Source: Streptomyces sp. NBC_00704
GTDB taxonomy: Bacteria; Actinomycetota; Actinomycetes; Streptomycetales; Streptomycetaceae
Length of the DNA: 64,000 nucleotides
NCBI RefSeq assembly: GCF_036226605.1
Contig: NZ_CP109000.1
Coordinates: forward strand, 930,001 to 994,000
Direction: 5' to 3'
Below are positions 51,308-61,273 of this stretch, piece by piece (positions within the stretch are counted from its first letter, which is position 1; every line of letters starts with the position of its first letter). The translations under genes and the position numbers were made by a program. The notes under the pieces were generated by a model. The model had not been told where the DNA came from. It was given only the letters and a program-made list of their open reading frames with translations, and ran no database searches.

Positions 51308-52564
51308 TCATGCAGTCGGCATACCGCAGGGATCACGAGCCGTCAGCCCTTGCCGACACCACGCTTTGAAGCTCAGTAGTTGGAGGGCGTGGTCGGTTCG
51401 TGACCGGTAGCGGTCGGTCGCGGCGGCGATGTTCGTCCAGCCAGCCTGCCGGATGAGGCCGATGGCGAGGTTGCGGAGCGTTACCATCGCGCGGGGTGCG
51501 CTGCCGGTGCGGACGCGGGAAGTGTCCTCGGCGAAGGTCACGACTCTCACGTGGTGCAGGGCCTCGACCTGCCAGTGCCTGCGGATCAGTTCGGCGATCC
51601 GTTCCGGGGTGGCCTGCTCGGGAGTGAGGCTGGTGACCGCGTAGATCGTCTTGATGGTGGTCTCGTCCGTCGTGCGGCTGGTGCGGCGGCGCTTGACCTC
51701 GATGGCCTGCACGGCGTGCGGGAAGAGGAGGCCAAGCTGGACGGTGCAGACCTTGAGCCGGCGTATCTCGCGTCGGCCATGGCCCTGTTCGCGGGTGCGG
51801 TGCTGCAGTGGGACCTCGCGCCAGGGCAGATGCCGCAGCTGTCGGCAGAGCTTCTTCTGGTTGCCCTTGACGGCCAGGATGTAGTGCCCGCCCTGGGCGA
51901 TGATGTGCTGGGCATGGCCGGTCTGGGTGTGCATCGCGTCGGCGGTGATGACACGTCCACGCAGGTCGAGCCGTTCCAACAGTGAGGCGAGGCAGGGATT
52001 TCATTGCTCTTCGCGGCGATCTGCCGCTGGGAGACCACGGCCTGGCCCTCGTGCAGGACGGCGGCGAGGAGGTGGACGGCCGTCTTCTCGCCGGTGCGGC
52101 TGCCGCGTACGGCTGTGGCCGTCGACGGCCACACCCACCAGCTCCACGGTGCGTTCGTCGGCCGGGTCACTCGCGTGCCGGGCCAGCCAGGCGCCCACGG
52201 CATCATCGAGGGCGTCGCCGTCCAGACGTGACAGCAGGCGGCCCAGCGTGGTGGCGCGTGGCGGACGCCGCAGCCCGATCCTCGCCCGCGCCTCGGGAGA
52301 GGTATCGATGGCATAGCGGGCGATGCCGGCCAGCGTGGTGGCGCCGCCGAGCACCGCGAGCAGGCACAGGGCGAGCAGTGACCCCAGCCAGTAGCGGCGC
52401 CCCCGCACCCGTCGTGAATCGGGAAGCCGGTCCAACCCCTCCGACAGCGCGGCGAGTTCGGACAGCTCGGCAGACAGGTGCAACAGGTCGGCGTCCTCGC
52501 GATGGCGCTGGAGAACGTCGATCAGGGAGGATGGCACGCGAACGCGACCCCTGTTCGTGATCAA
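51308..52564 (-). pseudogene. ISAs1-family transposase, inactivated (copy 2)
   Basis: Inverted relative to copy 1. The start region (ALSEGLDRLPDSRRVRGRRY, LVGVAVDGHSRT) changes frame at about 52118 and again at about 51985; the C-terminal half is intact, including the catalytic segment [17 protein letters not shown], then [18 protein letters not shown] and [20 protein letters not shown]. The frame runs past the usual end into flanking DNA. Similar to but not identical with copy 1, so the two did not arise by very recent duplication. Confidence 0.85.
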
Positions 52565-52597
52565 AGGCTTCGAGAACCTTGATCATCAGGGGTCGCG
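52543..52597. repeat. Terminal hairpin of ISAs1 copy 2
   Basis: CGCGACCCC/GGGGTCGCG outer stem with TGATCAAAGG-type inner stem, the reverse complement of 45826-45880 with few changes. It marks the outer end of copy 2, next to the defence island. Confidence 0.6.
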
Positions 52598-53246
52598 TTC
52601 GTCGCATTCAAGTACGGACAAGCAGGCCATCAGAGCATGTCCACGCACGAGTTACTCATCTCGCCGGTTGAGAACGCACGCGCCCTGGCGATACACCCAG
52701 CTCATAAGCTCGGTCAGTCTGCCGCAGAAGCCGAACGATGGGCCTCAATATTTCGCGGCGCGAACGCCCGCTGGTCGCTCTTCATGACCAGCCCTCGCCC
52801 AGGTCATGGGCCCTTGACTCGAATGCTGCCCCTTTCGCCGGGATACCCAGCCTTCCCACGCATAGACCGCCCCGGCCGAGCGCAAGAAACACCTCACCGG
52901 ACAGGACCCTGCGCCCCTTCCTCACCATCCAGTCGCTACCGAACCTTCGGAGCGATCTGCCCCGGGATGAGGCACGGCCCCGTCGCAACACCACCGGACG
53001 CCGAGGACCTCCACCTCAGCAGGAGATCAGGGAAACGTCTTTGAGCCATGACTTTCGCGCCAGCCGCTCTAATCTGCGCCCATCCGCCGCCATGGCGGCC
53101 ACACGAACTGGGAACGGTCACCCGAGAGCGGCACGCCAGCCATCGCAGGCTGCCCCTCACCGCATCCACAAATAGCGCACCAGTTCGGATTCTGAGTGAT
53201 TGTCAGTGCCGTGTCCTAGCTTGAAATCACAACGCGAGACCGGGAA
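52598..53246. other. Upstream region of the Wadjet operon
   Basis: About 650 bases with no supported gene; short open frames on both strands lack ribosome sites and protein-like composition. It probably contains relic DNA and the jet promoter. Less GC-rich sequence occurs just before 53247 (TTGTCAGTGCC, CTAGCTTGAAATCAC), but a convincing promoter pair could not be assigned. Confidence 0.4.
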
Positions 53247-54818
53247 TTGGGGGAAGACCTGGTGATCTTTGAAGAGCCGTCCGCAATCTACGAAAGCATC
53301 ACGTCGCGGATGCGAGCCCTAGCGGTGGTCTATCCGGTGCTGGCCTTGGATGCCAGCAAGGCCAAGAAGGAGCGCGGGTGGGACCCGTACCGCATGGCTG
53401 AACTGGCCTTGGCCGCGATTGACTTCGTAACGCTGCGCACCGACATGCGGACAGCTGTGCGGCAGGAGACGGTCGTGGAACACGTGGCCGAGTTCGCCGC
53501 ACTGCAGCAGCCAGGCCGGCCTGGGGAGGAGTACCGGGCAGTCGCCCGCTGGGTGACCGAGCGGCTGATCAACACTGAAGAACGCGACCGCGCTTTCCGT
53601 CACGACGTCGGGTACGTGACAGACAACAAGTTCGAGACGCGCGAGGCATCTTTCCAGATCCTCAAGGAAGTCCCTGATCACGTGGGGCAGGCAGCTCTCA
53701 TCGCCACGGACGCGGCGATCACCGTGCTGGTGCATGCGATCGACGTCGATATTGCCTCGGAACAGATCGCCGCCGAAGCCAAGCTGGAAGCTCTGCTCAA
53801 GCGTTCACGGATCAGCGAGGCGTGGCAGGCCGCGCACAACGCACGGATCCAGAGCGTCCGGTACGCCAAGGACATCCATGGGCGCATCGAAGCCATGAAG
53901 CGCAATGTGCGGGCTGTGGACTGGGACACGGAAGTCAGGGACACGGTCGATGAGGCTTTGGAGCACGTGCGCAGCCGGTCCGCGGCCGAGACGAAGCACA
54001 AGGAGCGGGTCAACCAACTACTGGAAGCCACCGCCGATGAACGCAAGCGCAGACAGCTACAAGACCTGGAGGCGCTCATCCACGAGTGCTGGCAACGTCA
54101 CGCGGTACTGATTGACATGCTGATGACGGTCGGTCCGGAGTTCCGGCGCCAACAGGACCGTCAGGTGTTCGTGGCTCCGGCGATTCACACCCGCGTACAT
54201 CTACATGAGCAGCTCCTTCAGCCGGTGCTGGAACTCTCACTTAACGCGTGCTTGGGCCCCTTGGAGGCGTTCACTCGTGCCGTCATGGGGCCCGTGCGTC
54301 CTCGTGTGATGTACCTGCCCGACTTCCTGGAAGGGCTCACCAGGGTCGCCGAGGAGGCCGGCGGGGAGCTGGTGCCGGTTCAGAACGAGTACGACTGGTC
54401 GGAGATCGACGCCCGTCCCGCTTTCAGCGAAGAGCAACACTACGCGGTGGACGCGCTGCTGGCTGCCATCACGGACCAGGGCGTGCGGCTCTCGACCCTG
54501 CTGGCGGCCACACGCCAACCAGGCCCGGGCACAGGACCGGAATCAGGCACCGACGAGTTGCTCACGCTTCGCACCCAGCAGCTCTTCCGGCTCATTCCGG
54601 TGCGCCAACTCGTCGATGGTGAAACTGCCGTGGTGGCCGTCGACGACGGCACAGTCCTGGATGACGTCCTCTTTGGCGGCAGCGACTTCCTCCTGGTCCG
54701 CACCGGGGGCATCGGTCCCTCGCAGGAGTCACAGACGAACGCGCCACTGCCCACTTTCCCAGCACCGCGCCGCCCGCAAGGCCCTGACGCCCACCAGCTT
54801 GATCAGGAGAGTGCATGA
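53247..54818 (+). CDS. jetA: Wadjet protein JetA (MukF-like kleisin)
   Basis: 523 residues from TTG 53247; GTG 53262, five bases after GGGGGAAG, is an equally good start. Almost all helical: an N-terminal winged-helix-like dimer region (about 20-115), helical bundles (ITVLVHAIDVDIASEQIAAE, coiled coil ETKHKERVNQLLEATADERK) and a C-terminal beta-containing end (DGETAVVAVDDGTVL). Size and position as first gene before jetB, jetC and jetD fit JetA, the kleisin that links the SMC heads in the plasmid-restricting Wadjet complex. Identification rests mainly on the operon. The end overlaps jetB (ATGA). Confidence 0.85.
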   Translation: MGEDLVIFEEPSAIYESITSRMRALAVVYPVLALDASKAKKERGWDPYRMAELALAAIDFVTLRTDMRTAVRQETVVEHVAEFAALQQPGRPGEEYRAVARWVTERLINTEERDRAFRHDVGYVTDNKFETREASFQILKEVPDHVGQAALIATDAAITVLVHAIDVDIASEQIAAEAKLEALLKRSRISEAWQAAHNARIQSVRYAKDIHGRIEAMKRNVRAVDWDTEVRDTVDEALEHVRSRSAAETKHKERVNQLLEATADERKRRQLQDLEALIHECWQRHAVLIDMLMTVGPEFRRQQDRQVFVAPAIHTRVHLHEQLLQPVLELSLNACLGPLEAFTRAVMGPVRPRVMYLPDFLEGLTRVAEEAGGELVPVQNEYDWSEIDARPAFSEEQHYAVDALLAAITDQGVRLSTLLAATRQPGPGTGPESGTDELLTLRTQQLFRLIPVRQLVDGETAVVAVDDGTVLDDVLFGGSDFLLVRTGGIGPSQESQTNAPLPTFPAPRRPQGPDAHQLDQESA

Positions 54819-55630
54819 ACCGTCACGAGGATGCTGCCGAGGCTGCCCGGATGGTCGCCTTCGCCATGGCCCGCCGCAAAGCGCCCGCTCGCTCTGGCGA
54901 CTACGCCCGACTCGTCCAACGCTTCGACACTGAGCCGGACTTCGCGCAGGTAGTGCGCAAGGTCGCCCAGGGATTCGACCTGACGGTGCTGGAAGTTCAT
55001 CCCATGACCGGGTTGGTCCTGGGCACCACGCCCGAGACCGACTTCGGGGTGTCCGTCTCCGACCTCGTCCCGCAGACCGCCGATCGCCCCCTGTACCTGC
55101 TGGCCCAGCTGACCATCGCCGCCATGGTCTTCCCCCGTCCCGAAGACCTCGACGATGACGAGCATGTCGGCCGGATCTCAGTCAAGCAGGTCGATGAAGA
55201 GGTCCGGGTCCTGGCGTCGACCATCGAACGCCGCCTTGCACAGAGTGACGCAGATGTTGATCCACCCTCCGATCAGCCGGGGCTGGAAGGACTGTGGCGG
55301 GCCTACCTGCGCCGGAACGCCACGGGAAAGACGCAGACCGACAGGGCCCCACGAGCCTCGACGAGAGCACTGGTGAAAAAGGCGTTCGCGCATTTGGAGA
55401 GCCACGGCTTCGTACGCAAGGTCAGCGACGAAGACGCCGGCACATATGTCACCAACGTCAAGTACCGACTGCAGATCCGCGACCAGGCCGCGCGGGACAT
55501 GCTGGAGGAACTCGCAGCACTGGGAGTCGCAGCGCTCCCCACGGACGGCACACCCAACCACGACCAGCCATCACCGGACGACCCCCCGTCGCCGACCGAG
55601 AACACGCCGGTAACCGACCTGTTCAGCTGA
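54815..55630 (+). CDS. jetB: Wadjet protein JetB (MukE-like)
   Basis: 271 residues, ATG overlapping jetA by 4 bases. Two winged-helix-like parts: residues 25-90 (LVQRFDTEPDFAQVVRKVAQ, VLGTTPETDFGVSVSDLV) and 170-225 (ALVKKAFAHLESHGFVRKVS, AGTYVTNVKYRLQI). An ISVKQVDEEVRVLA segment lies between them. MukE-like subunits bind the kleisin and DNA. A Pro/Asp-rich tail of 40 residues follows. Second gene of the operon. Confidence 0.88.
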   Translation: MNRHEDAAEAARMVAFAMARRKAPARSGDYARLVQRFDTEPDFAQVVRKVAQGFDLTVLEVHPMTGLVLGTTPETDFGVSVSDLVPQTADRPLYLLAQLTIAAMVFPRPEDLDDDEHVGRISVKQVDEEVRVLASTIERRLAQSDADVDPPSDQPGLEGLWRAYLRRNATGKTQTDRAPRASTRALVKKAFAHLESHGFVRKVSDEDAGTYVTNVKYRLQIRDQAARDMLEELAALGVAALPTDGTPNHDQPSPDDPPSPTENTPVTDLFS

Positions 55631-55655
55631 CCGCCCTACTGCAAGGACCTCTTTC

Positions 55656-58600
55656 ATGTATGAGCTCAATCGCATCCTGCTGCGAAACTTCGGGCCGCGA
55701 GATGCCCGCTACGAAGACGTACCCCTGGACTTCTCCGGCGCCGGCGCCGAAGTGGAGACCGCCTCGCTGATCCCCGACGCCGGACATGTCGCCCAGCGCC
55801 CGGCACCCGCCAGCCTGGTGATGCTGCAGAACGGCGGCGGCAAAGGCGTCTTACTGACCGGCATCACCTGCACCACCATCCCCTACCGTCACAGCGATCT
55901 GGAGTCACTACGCAACTTCACCGTTTCGATGGCCCAGCCGTCGCACGTGGTACTCGAATGGGCCGACGCCCGCACCGGACGCCTGCTGGTCACCGCACAG
56001 GTCCTGGCCCCCGAACACGACGGCAAACTGCACCGCTGCTTCTACAGCTTCCACCCTTCTGCAGCCCTGGACGCCGACCGGCTTCCCTTCCACCGTCAAG
56101 GGCACTGGACTCCGTACGAGGACTACTGCACCGAACTGCGCGACTGGGAAAAACGAGTGGAAGCGCTCGAACTGCACATCGTCGAAGGCCAGGAGAAGTG
56201 GGAGAAACACCAGCGCGGCCTCGGCCTGCAGCCCGAACTCTTTGACGTGCAGCGCAGGATGAACGCCAAGGAGAGCGACGCCGCCGCAGCCTTCACCACC
56301 AACACCGCCGACGCCTTCGTCGAATGGCTGCTGCGCAAGGCCACAGACGATGACCGGTACACCGAACTGGGCACGGCCTTCCACGGTTATGCCGCTGCAC
56401 ATGACGAACGCGCCCTCTGGGAAAGGGAGCGGCAGTTCGCGGTGGAGATGCAGCACGCATGCGAGGACGTCGCCGGCCTCCACGACACGCTCAACCGGCA
56501 TGCCGGTGCAGCCAAGAACGCCGAAAAGGACCTCGTTCACCTCACCTCCGCGATCCGGGCACGTCACACCGCCCTCACCGCCACCGAGGCCGAGAGAAAC
56601 ACCACCCTCAAGGACACGCATCGCGCGCTGGAAGCCGCGAAGCGCACCAGCGAACTCGCCCACTCCCGCGTCCAGCACGTACAGGCGTGTTCCCACACCC
56701 TCGAACTGGACGAGATCACCGCCCAAGAGCAGGAAACCCAGAAGAACAGGCAACAGGCGCAAGATGAGAGGACGGCGTGGGCGAGCGTCCCGATCGCGCT
56801 GCGTCACACACAGGCACTGGACAACAACAACCGTGCCCAGCGGGCCCTCGTCCAGGCCGAACTAACCGCCGCCCCCTTCGTCCAAGCCCTAGACGCCGCA
56901 GCGGCAGCTCTACGCGCGGGCTATACCCGGGCCGAGAAAGAGGCCCGCGACACGATCCGCACGCACAAAGACACCACAGCCGAGACGCAGAAACAGATCG
57001 AACAATGGCGTACCCGAAGCAACAAGCTACTCACCGCGGCAGGCGCTGCCCAGGAGGAAACCCGCACCCTACAGAAGCAGACCGACGCCTTCGCATTACG
57101 CCTTAACGCCGCCCGGGAACATGATCTCCTTGCCCCGCAAGAAAGCGCCGCCGATGCCGCCGCCCGCACCCAGGATCACGCACACCACAGCAAGCAGCTG
57201 CTGCGTGAAGCCGACCAGGCCCGCAAGAGCGTCCGAACCGAACGGGACCGCGCCCACACCGCACTGGCGGAGCAACAAGCACTGGCCTGGTCCGCGCGTG
57301 CGGCCGCAACGGCAGCGGACGAGGAGAGCAGCCAACTGCGAGCTCAGGCTGTAGCCATCCGCAGCAACCCGCTGTGTGCCGAGCTATTGGAAGCCAACAG
57401 CGACGAGCTTGGCGCCGGCGACGCATTGCGCTGGCTGGGTGACCATGCCGGCGCCCTGCACCAGCTCGCCGAGCGTCGCACCGGCGGCCTCGAGACCGCA
57501 CTGACACGCAAGCACATCGACCTGCAGAACGATCAGGACCTCCTCTCCCTCCTCGACACCAGCGAGGGCCTGCTGCCTGCCGCCGAAGAGGTACGCGACC
57601 TGTGCGGCCAACTGTCGGACCACGGGATCCACGCGGTGCCCGGCTGGCAGTGGATGCGCGACAACGTCCCGACCACGGAGCGCCAGCAGGTCATCAGTAC
57701 ACACCCCGACCTGGTCGGCGGGATCATCGTGGGCGGTCTCGACGGCTTGGACACAGCCCAGAGCATTGTGGTGCACCTTCGCCCCCTGCCCTCCGCGGCC
57801 GTCACCGTCGGCACCGGAGAACGGATGCTGAGCACCCATGCAGCGTCCGACGGCGGACGATTCGTGGTCGAACCTACCCCCGCCCTCCACGACGAAGAAG
57901 CCGCCGCACACGAGCGCGCTGCGGTCGACGCCCGCATCACCGAGGTCACCCGCGAGTTGAACTTGCTCGGACAGCGCATCACCGCTGTACGAGACCTTCT
58001 GCGCCAGATCGCGAACTGGCGTGATGCCTGCGGTATGCGGACTGTGTCCGACCTGCTTGGCCAGCTGGAACTGCTGGAGACCTCTGCTGAAGAGGCCGAG
58101 ACCGCACTGGCCGCAGCCCGCACCGCAGCAGGTGAGCAGGAGACTGCGCTGGAGGTCGCGGAGGACGAATGCGAACGCCGTACCGAAGGTCTTAAGGCAG
58201 CGCAGAGGATCGCCGAGGATCTGGCTCGCCTGGCGGAGGAGGAGACCGCTGCCGACCTAGCACGGGCCCGGATCAAGGCCCTTGCCGGCGAGAGGGTCGC
58301 CCGCACCAACGAACTCGAGTTACTGGCGGGCCAGATCGACCAGGCGGGTGAGGAGATCCTGTATCTCGCGCGCGCCATCGAATCAGCTGAGCAGGCCGCA
58401 GACCGATACGCCCGGGCGCGCGAAGAGATCACCAGCACGTCCCAAGCGCAACAGGCACACGACGCCTCCAACGCAACCCTGTTGCCCCTCCCCTCTCTCC
58501 AACATCGCTATCTGCAAGCGCAGGACGAGCTGAGGGGCGTTGAGGTCGGCGAGGACCAGCAAGTGCGCGCCACGACCGCGCAGAAGGCTCTGCTCGCGAG

Positions 58601-60113
58601 CCAGGAAGAATGGAACAAAGTCCCCGAACAGGTACGAGGTCTGGCCATGGCCCACAGTCGCGATGGACGGGCCGGTGACCCCGTTCAACGCGACGCCATT
58701 CTGCGCGCCCTCACCGCCAAGATCGACTCCTGCGACGTGGCCCTTCAGCGACTGCGGGATCAGTCGAGCCGTCTTGCGGAACGCTCCAAGCACCTCACCT
58801 CGGCAGTCTCGCTGAACGACGAAGACGCCGCAGCCTGGACGCCGACCACCGTTACTGAGGCCCGCGAGCTGGAGGCCCGGGCCACGGGCGAACTCGACAC
58901 GGCTCAGGACAAGGAACGTCTTGCCGCCGCAGCCTTCAACACCGCCCGCCGCGATCAGGCCAGTTCCACCAAGGAGCTTGCGGCATTCGACCGTATCCTC
59001 CCGGTGCTGGAAACCGCTGTCCATGGCCTAACCGTTCCTCCGGACCGGGAGCCCTACGACGGCACTGCGGAAGCAGCCGCATTCGCCGCTCGACAGGTGA
59101 CAGCCGCACACACCACGTGCCGGGACGCAGCCCGCCAGGCAGAGCGAAGCCTGGAAGGAAGCGTCAGCCGGCTCAAAGAAGTACCCGCCGATGTCCGATT
59201 CGAAGGACTCGACATCCCGCTGCGTACGCAGATCTCCGCCCTGGACAGCCGCCACATCCCAGCAATGGCTGCCACCTGGACCGATGCACTGACCTCTCGC
59301 ATCGCAGCCCTGAACTCAGATCTCGAAGGTATGGCCAAGGCCCGCGAGGCCCTCGCCTCACAACTCAGCGGCCACGTCACCGACCTTTTGCAGCGCCTCG
59401 ACCAGGCCAGTCGCTTCTCCGCCTTCCCTGAGGGGGACGCTCCCTGGTCCGGACAGAAATTCCTCAACATCCGCTACAAGAAACCGGATCTCACTGCCCT
59501 AGCCGCCCAGATGCACGAATCCGTCGATGCACTGGCCGGCAATCAACGCACTCGCAAGCTCAAGGGCATCGATGTCGTCATGCGCTGCCTCGTAGCAGCC
59601 GTCCCCCGCGGATTCACCGCCGAGGTCATGAAGCCCAACGCCTCCCAACGCCTGGACCGCGTCCCCGTCGAGGAAATGAGCCGCGTCTTCTCCGGTGGCC
59701 AGGAACTGACCGGGGCCATCCTCCTGTACTGCGCACTCGCCGCACTCCGTACTTCACCCGGACCTCGCAGCCGCACCCGCAACGGCGGACTGCTCCTGCT
59801 CGACAACCCCATCGGCCGGGCCAACGCCGGGTACCTCGTCGACATCCAGATGGAGATGGCCGCCGCCCTCGGAATCCAGCTGATCTACACCACCGGACTG
59901 AGTGACGAGGACGTCATCTCGCGGTTCCCCATGCGCATCCAGCTCCGCAACGACGCCGAGGCCCGAAGCGGCCTCTCCCTCATCCGGCTCGACGAACGGG
60001 TACGCAACGCTCTCATCCCCGCCCCCCGTATCACTCCAGACCAAGACGTCCCCGAACCCGTCGGTGTCCTCACCTCTGCCCGGCTGTACAGGAAGCAGGG
60101 CGACGCTAAATGA
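55656..60113 (+). CDS. jetC: Wadjet protein JetC (SMC/MukB-like ATPase)
   Basis: 1485 residues, ATG behind AAGGA. Head N-half: NRILLRNFGPRDARYEDVPL and a P-loop variant QNGGGKGVLLTG. Long coiled coils run from about 270 to 1130 with a hinge-like globular part around 650-760 (NVPTTERQQVISTHPDLVGG). Head C-half: the ABC signature VFSGGQELTGAILLYCALAA and Walker B GGLLLLDNPIGRANAGYLVD. The ATPase extrudes DNA loops; in Wadjet this measures small circular DNA. It overlaps jetD by 4 bases. Confidence 0.95.
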   Translation: MYELNRILLRNFGPRDARYEDVPLDFSGAGAEVETASLIPDAGHVAQRPAPASLVMLQNGGGKGVLLTGITCTTIPYRHSDLESLRNFTVSMAQPSHVVLEWADARTGRLLVTAQVLAPEHDGKLHRCFYSFHPSAALDADRLPFHRQGHWTPYEDYCTELRDWEKRVEALELHIVEGQEKWEKHQRGLGLQPELFDVQRRMNAKESDAAAAFTTNTADAFVEWLLRKATDDDRYTELGTAFHGYAAAHDERALWERERQFAVEMQHACEDVAGLHDTLNRHAGAAKNAEKDLVHLTSAIRARHTALTATEAERNTTLKDTHRALEAAKRTSELAHSRVQHVQACSHTLELDEITAQEQETQKNRQQAQDERTAWASVPIALRHTQALDNNNRAQRALVQAELTAAPFVQALDAAAAALRAGYTRAEKEARDTIRTHKDTTAETQKQIEQWRTRSNKLLTAAGAAQEETRTLQKQTDAFALRLNAAREHDLLAPQESAADAAARTQDHAHHSKQLLREADQARKSVRTERDRAHTALAEQQALAWSARAAATAADEESSQLRAQAVAIRSNPLCAELLEANSDELGAGDALRWLGDHAGALHQLAERRTGGLETALTRKHIDLQNDQDLLSLLDTSEGLLPAAEEVRDLCGQLSDHGIHAVPGWQWMRDNVPTTERQQVISTHPDLVGGIIVGGLDGLDTAQSIVVHLRPLPSAAVTVGTGERMLSTHAASDGGRFVVEPTPALHDEEAAAHERAAVDARITEVTRELNLLGQRITAVRDLLRQIANWRDACGMRTVSDLLGQLELLETSAEEAETALAAARTAAGEQETALEVAEDECERRTEGLKAAQRIAEDLARLAEEETAADLARARIKALAGERVARTNELELLAGQIDQAGEEILYLARAIESAEQAADRYARAREEITSTSQAQQAHDASNATLLPLPSLQHRYLQAQDELRGVEVGEDQQVRATTAQKALLASQEEWNKVPEQVRGLAMAHSRDGRAGDPVQRDAILRALTAKIDSCDVALQRLRDQSSRLAERSKHLTSAVSLNDEDAAAWTPTTVTEARELEARATGELDTAQDKERLAAAAFNTARRDQASSTKELAAFDRILPVLETAVHGLTVPPDREPYDGTAEAAAFAARQVTAAHTTCRDAARQAERSLEGSVSRLKEVPADVRFEGLDIPLRTQISALDSRHIPAMAATWTDALTSRIAALNSDLEGMAKAREALASQLSGHVTDLLQRLDQASRFSAFPEGDAPWSGQKFLNIRYKKPDLTALAAQMHESVDALAGNQRTRKLKGIDVVMRCLVAAVPRGFTAEVMKPNASQRLDRVPVEEMSRVFSGGQELTGAILLYCALAALRTSPGPRSRTRNGGLLLLDNPIGRANAGYLVDIQMEMAAALGIQLIYTTGLSDEDVISRFPMRIQLRNDAEARSGLSLIRLDERVRNALIPAPRITPDQDVPEPVGVLTSARLYRKQGDAK

Positions 60114-61171
60114 CCTCCCCCACGGGACAACTCCAAGTGCCGCTCTCCCCCGCAGCAGCACAACTCAGCGCCGCGCTCCAGGCCCGCACCGACCGCGTCA
60201 CGGTCGGCCGAGCCACCCTCATCGAGGCATTCCGCGACGCTCTACCGGGCGCCGCCAGCGGCGAGAACGCACGCAGCACGCTCGCCACACTCCTGTACGA
60301 AATCGCCGAACACGGCATCATCGCCCTGCCCACCTCCCCCACCAAATGGGACGCCGGCCGCCCGGCCCTTCCGGAACAGGTCCGGATCCCCACCGCGCCG
60401 CCAGCGAAATCCTCTACCCCACGCCAGCATGTGTCATGGCGGCCAGAGCTCAACTGGGCCTACGGCACTCGGTTGACCGCGTCCCAAACCGAAGACCTCC
60501 TCGCCTGCAACCGCTGGTTCCGGGATACCCACAATCAACCAGCCCGCCGCGCTCCCCTCCCCCTACGCGAGCGCTCACACGAGATCTTCCGCTACGAAAA
60601 GCGCCTCGACACCCTGATCACCGGAGCACTCTTCGCCCCCGGCAGACTGACCCTCGAACAGCTCTCCACCTACCGCGAACCGCCACCGCTGGCCCACCGC
60701 AGGCTCGGCGACGGCGACACCATGCTCGTAGTGGAAAACAGCGACACCTACGCCACCTTGCACAACCTGCTCAAGGCCGCCCCCGGCCCCATCGGATACA
60801 TCGCCTTCGGCTCCGGAAGAGCCTTCGAAGCATCCGTAGAAAACATCGCTGAGCTCCCTGGCATCCACCGCATCGTCTATTACGGCGACCTCGACGCCGA
60901 AGGCATCGCCATCCCAGCCAGAGCCTCAATCAACGGCGTCCAGCACGGACTGCCACCTATCGAACCGGCGACGGGGCTGTACCGCCTGTTGCTGGGCCGC
61001 GAACCCAACGCCGGCGACATCATCGCCAGCGACCGGGCCCACAGCCTGACGGCATGGCTCCCCGAGGAACTCCGGGAGGCAGCGCACGTCCTGCTGACCA
61101 AAGGGCAACGCATCGCGCAGGAAGCAACCAACCGGAACGAACTCAGTCTCGATCCAGACTGGCGATGGTGA
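60110..61171 (+). CDS. jetD: Wadjet nuclease JetD (Toprim)
   Basis: 353 residues, ATGA overlap with jetC. The N-terminal winged-helix region (about 25-90, TVGRATLIEAFRDALPG) and a middle arm lead to a C-terminal Toprim domain: MLVVENSDTYATLHNLL (catalytic Glu), GYIAFGSGRAF, and IVYYGDLDAEGIAIPARASI (Asp-x-Asp motif). JetD is the nuclease subunit that cuts circular plasmids once the JetABC motor stalls. All expected acidic residues are present, so the four-gene system looks functional. Confidence 0.93.
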   Translation: MTSPTGQLQVPLSPAAAQLSAALQARTDRVTVGRATLIEAFRDALPGAASGENARSTLATLLYEIAEHGIIALPTSPTKWDAGRPALPEQVRIPTAPPAKSSTPRQHVSWRPELNWAYGTRLTASQTEDLLACNRWFRDTHNQPARRAPLPLRERSHEIFRYEKRLDTLITGALFAPGRLTLEQLSTYREPPPLAHRRLGDGDTMLVVENSDTYATLHNLLKAAPGPIGYIAFGSGRAFEASVENIAELPGIHRIVYYGDLDAEGIAIPARASINGVQHGLPPIEPATGLYRLLLGREPNAGDIIASDRAHSLTAWLPEELREAAHVLLTKGQRIAQEATNRNELSLDPDWRW

Positions 61172-61273
61172 GCCTCCCCTTCGGCAATTGTTCGCCGTGA
61201 CTCTCGCTGGCGGGGCTTAGCATGGGCCTGCCTCCTTGCGCAGGGGCCGTCCTACGGACTGGGGAGGCAGTTG

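Larger units (their letters stand above)
48916..51311 (-). pseudogene. IS630-family transposase split by IS110
   Basis: Reading minus: the N-terminus [20 protein letters not shown] (51311), a one-base loss near 51185, then the HTH part (LSRIKTLIGRRFHKSYTVQG), another frame change at 50815, and a DDE start (TPPTARTWSRRGRTPIVCV) up to VLVWDN at about 50520. The IS110 element intervenes. The gene resumes at 49184 with NTHLTAGMRRYIAERDWLTV, then YQLPPYAPDLNPVEGIWSVL, and ends at 48916. Joining the halves at the core dinucleotide restores VWDN-x-NTH, a conserved IS630 motif. Confidence 0.85.

Noticed and set aside
52598..53246. Short frames on both strands before the Wadjet operon
   Set aside because: No ribosome sites and no protein-like or family pattern; most likely noncoding or relic DNA.
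53247..61171. The jet operon as a possible new defence system
   Set aside because: All four subunits match the known Wadjet layout, including the SMC signature and the Toprim nuclease, so it is not novel as such. A subtype was not assigned.
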